From Streptococcus infantis (GTDB lineage Bacteria; Bacillota; Bacilli; Lactobacillales; Streptococcaceae), in assembly GCF_001579645.1 (NCBI RefSeq), contig NZ_KQ970821.1:51746-115745 (forward strand): 64,000 nt of DNA, written 5' to 3'. The first letter of the stretch is position 1. Every line of letters begins with the position of its first letter. This document shows positions 61,595 through 64,000 of this stretch, piece after piece. A program made the translations under genes and the position numbers. The notes beneath the pieces were generated by a model. It worked only from the letters and a program-made list of their open reading frames with translations. It was not told where the DNA came from and made no database searches.

Positions 61595-61702
61595 TAATAC
61601 TCAATGAAAATCAAAGAGCAAACTAGGAAGCTAGCCGCAGGCTGTACTTGAGTACGGCAAGGTGAAGCTGACGTAGTTTGAATTTGATTTTCGAAGAGTA
61701 TA
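61595..61702 (+). repeat. BOX element, copy 4
   Basis: Forward BOX of 108 bp, almost identical to copy 1, between asnS and the MFS gene. Confidence 0.85.
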
Positions 61703-61723
61703 AAAACGCCAGACGGCGTTTTT
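61702..61723 (-). terminator. Terminator of asnS
   Basis: AAAAACGCC-AGAC-GGCGTTTTT, 8 bases past the asnS stop. Confidence 0.85.
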
Positions 61724-61730
61724 ATGGCTA

Positions 61731-63074
61731 TTAAGGTTTAATACGATGCAACATACGTGGGAATGGAATGGCTTCACGGATGTGTTTAGTTCCAGCTGCG
61801 AAGGTTACCATACGCTCGATACCGATACCAAATCCTCCGTGTGGCACTGTACCGTATTTACGAAGGTCAAGATAGAATTCATACTCTGTACGATCCATAC
61901 CAAGTGATTCCATCTTAGCGACAAGGGCATCATAGTCTTCCTCACGCATGGAACCACCGATGATTTCTCCGTAACCTTCTGGTGCAAGCAAGTCTGCACA
62001 AAGCACGCGATCTGGGTTCCCAGGAACTGGTTTCATGTAGAAGGCCTTGATGTCTGCTGGGTAGTTAATCACGAAAGTTGGTACACCAAAGTGATTTGAA
62101 ATCCAAGTTTCGTGTGGTGAACCAAAGTCATCACCATGTTCAAGATGCTCGTAGTCAGCGTCTTCATCATTTTCATGCTCTTGCAAGAGGTCAATGGCTT
62201 GATCGTAAGTGATGCGTTTGAATGGCTCTGCAATGTAGCGTTTCAAAAGCTCAGTGTCACGTTCCAATGTTTCCAAGGCTTGAGAAGCACGATCAAGAAC
62301 ACCTTGAAGCAATGCTTTTACATAAGCTTCTTGCAAGTCAAGTGACTCATCGTGTGTCAAGTATGAGTACTCCGCATCCATCATCCAGAATTCAGTCAAG
62401 TGACGACGAGTTTTAGATTTTTCAGCACGGAATACTGGACCAAAGTCAAAGACACGGCCTAGAGCCATAGCACCTGCTTCAAGATAAAGCTGACCAGATT
62501 GGCTCAAGTAGGCTGGTGTTCCAAAGTAGTCAGTTTCGAAAAGTTCTGTTGAATCTTCTGCTGCATTTCCTGAAAGAATTGGGCTATCAAATTTCATAAA
62601 GCCGTTCTTGTCGAAGAACTCATAAGTTGCATAGATGATGGCATTACGGATTTGCATGACAGCAACTTGCTTACGAGAACGAAGCCACAAGTGACGGTTA
62701 TCCATCAAGAAGTCTGTTCCATGTTCTTTTGGAGTGATTGGGTAATCTTGAGATTCACCGATCACTTCGATATCTGTAATATCCAACTCGTAACCAAATT
62801 TAGAACGTTCGTCTTCTTTGACAATCCCTGTCACAAAAACAGATGTTTCTTGGCTTAGGCGTTTGATGGTGTCAAATTTTTCAAGACCTACTTCTTCTCC
62901 AAATTTTTCGATAAAGTTGGGTTTGAAAGCCACGCCTTGGAAGAAGGCAGTTCCGTCACGCAATTGCAAGAAGGCAATTTTCCCTTTTCCAGATTTGTTG
63001 GCAACCCAAGCACCGATAGTGACTTCTTGACCAACGTAATCTTTTACTTCGATAATTGTTACACGTTTTGTCAT
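61731..63074 (-). CDS. asnS: Asparaginyl-tRNA synthetase
   Basis: The 447-residue class II enzyme has an N-terminal OB-fold, motif 2 ([19 protein letters not shown]) and motif 3 ([12 protein letters not shown]). The second ATG (63074) is better spaced from GGAAG than the one at 63077. A TGGTACAAT -10 lies about 60 bases upstream. Confidence 0.97.
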   Translation of the reverse strand: MTKRVTIIEVKDYVGQEVTIGAWVANKSGKGKIAFLQLRDGTAFFQGVAFKPNFIEKFGEEVGLEKFDTIKRLSQETSVFVTGIVKEDERSKFGYELDITDIEVIGESQDYPITPKEHGTDFLMDNRHLWLRSRKQVAVMQIRNAIIYATYEFFDKNGFMKFDSPILSGNAAEDSTELFETDYFGTPAYLSQSGQLYLEAGAMALGRVFDFGPVFRAEKSKTRRHLTEFWMMDAEYSYLTHDESLDLQEAYVKALLQGVLDRASQALETLERDTELLKRYIAEPFKRITYDQAIDLLQEHENDEDADYEHLEHGDDFGSPHETWISNHFGVPTFVINYPADIKAFYMKPVPGNPDRVLCADLLAPEGYGEIIGGSMREEDYDALVAKMESLGMDRTEYEFYLDLRKYGTVPHGGFGIGIERMVTFAAGTKHIREAIPFPRMLHRIKP

Positions 63075-63189
63075 CATTTATCTTCCTTTTTTCGTTTAAC
63101 TTGTCTAAAGACATTATTACCCACTATTGTACCACAAATAATGCCTGATAGCTAGCTAGTTTGATAGAAATTCATAAGTTTTTAGCTAC

Positions 63190-63219
63190 AAAAACCTCCG
63201 CAAAGAGGACGGAGGTTTA
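63190..63219 (-). terminator. Terminator of the aminotransferase gene
   Basis: AAAACCTCCG-(CAAAGAGGA)-CGGAGGTTT, just past the stop. Confidence 0.8.
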
Positions 63220-63224
63220 ACTTC

Positions 63225-64000
63225 TTATTTTTCCATAAATAGGTGCAAACGACGAATAGCTTCTTTAAGAGTTTCCAAGTCTGTCGCATAGCTGAGACGA
63301 ACATTCTCTGGCGCACCAAAGCCTGCTCCTGTAATCAAGGCCAGACCAACTTCCTCAAGGATAGTCGTTGTAAATGCTGTTACGTCGGTATAACCTTTCA
63401 TTTCCATGGCTTTTTTAACATTTGGGAAGAGATAGAAAGCTCCTTGTGGTTTGACAACCTCAAAGCCAGGGACTTCACACAAGAGTGGATAGATGGTATT
63501 CAAACGTTCTTCAAATGCTTGACGCATAACTTCCACAGAATCTTGCGGTCCAGTTAGCGCTTCGATAGTTGCGTATTGAGATACAGCAGTCAGGTTAGAA
63601 GTCGTTTGACCAGTCAATTTGCTCATAGCAGCAATAATTTCTGGATCACCTACTGCATAACCTACCCGCCAACCAGTCATAGCATAAGCTTTAGATACAC
63701 CATTGATGACGATGGTTTGCTTGCGAATGGCTTCTGACAGACTAGAGATTGGAATAAATTCATTTCCGTTATAGACCAAACGACCATAAATATCATCTGC
63801 TAGGATGAGAATGTCATGTTCAACAGCCCAATTTCCGATAGCCAAGAGTTCCTCACGAGAATAAATCATACCGGTAGGATTAGATGGGGAGTTCAGAACC
63901 AAGACCTTGGTCTTATCTGTGCGAGCTGCTTCTAATTGCTCCACAGTTACTTTAAAGTGATTGTCTTCCTTGGCTTGGACAAAGACTGGAAGGCCTTCTG
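63225..64000 (-). CDS. aspC: Aspartate/pyridoxal-phosphate aminotransferase (cut by window end)
   Basis: The C-terminal 258 residues or so are present and the frame is still open at 64000. SPSNPTGMIYSREE, the DDIYG region and NGVSKAYAMTGWRVGYAVGD, which carries the PLP Lys, show a class I aminotransferase of the AspC/AspB type. The N terminus lies outside the window. It is followed downstream by asnS. Confidence 0.92.
   Translation of the reverse strand, partial: EGLPVFVQAKEDNHFKVTVEQLEAARTDKTKVLVLNSPSNPTGMIYSREELLAIGNWAVEHDILILADDIYGRLVYNGNEFIPISSLSEAIRKQTIVINGVSKAYAMTGWRVGYAVGDPEIIAAMSKLTGQTTSNLTAVSQYATIEALTGPQDSVEVMRQAFEERLNTIYPLLCEVPGFEVVKPQGAFYLFPNVKKAMEMKGYTDVTAFTTTILEEVGLALITGAGFGAPENVRLSYATDLETLKEAIRRLHLFMEK

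Overview
The window is a low-GC, gene-dense Firmicute chromosome segment, almost certainly a mitis-group Streptococcus (S. mitis / S. oralis / S. pneumoniae relatives). The support is a choline-binding phosphorylcholine-esterase gene, several LicD-type phosphocholine transferase domains, four BOX-type intergenic repeats and an aro/pheA/psr gene order like that of pneumococci. No rRNA, tRNA or CRISPR array was found. The species is not resolved from the sequence alone.

Left edge (1-6000): the end of an ISL3-family insertion sequence lies inside a type I restriction subunit gene (hsdR), of which only the first 58 codons remain here. Next come a large SF2 helicase with two unexpected hydrophobic segments, a VTT-domain membrane protein (+ strand), a BOX repeat and an MFS transporter. 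Then follow the division genes ftsE-ftsX and prfB with its programmed +1 frameshift (6012-8734).

Teichoic-acid block (9241-18050): a flippase on the + strand converges on a minus-strand operon of licD3-like gene, GT2 glycosyltransferase, a polymerase fused to a LicD domain, a LicD/fukutin-like gene, and a phosphorylcholine esterase gene (pce) broken by an internal deletion. The block looks like a system that assembles, decorates with phosphocholine and remodels choline teichoic acid.

Aromatic amino-acid block (18161-30043, all minus): a 23S rRNA methyltransferase-like gene, aroD, aroE, aroB, aroC, tyrA and ylbF-like gene, then an intruding TPM-domain membrane protein gene with its own terminator, then aroA, aroK, pheA and the LCP cell-wall ligase psr. 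Start/stop overlaps are frequent, which fits operonic transcription.

Housekeeping right half (30289-64000): amyA behind a MalR-like operator; a dnaD-like gene and metA behind a MET-box-like site; apt; cca-dapB-ABC-F; degV and DUF1149; cdaA-cdaR-glmM (c-di-AMP and peptidoglycan precursor); a frameshifted ferredoxin-NADP reductase; whiA-yvcK-rapZ; ridA; ysxC-clpX-(56-aa ORF)-folA; dpr; a heterodimeric ABC exporter; tpiA; rlmCD; an APH-like kinase and recX; a DUF402 phosphatase; queH; a second MFS transporter; asnS; and an aspartate aminotransferase cut by the window end.

Most notable: the polymerase-LicD fusion and its three-LicD neighbourhood, the deleted pce with four 180-bp choline-binding super-repeats, the helicase with transmembrane segments, the TPM gene interrupting the aro operon, and two methyltransferase genes whose -10 boxes sit so close to ATG that the mRNAs should be leaderless.
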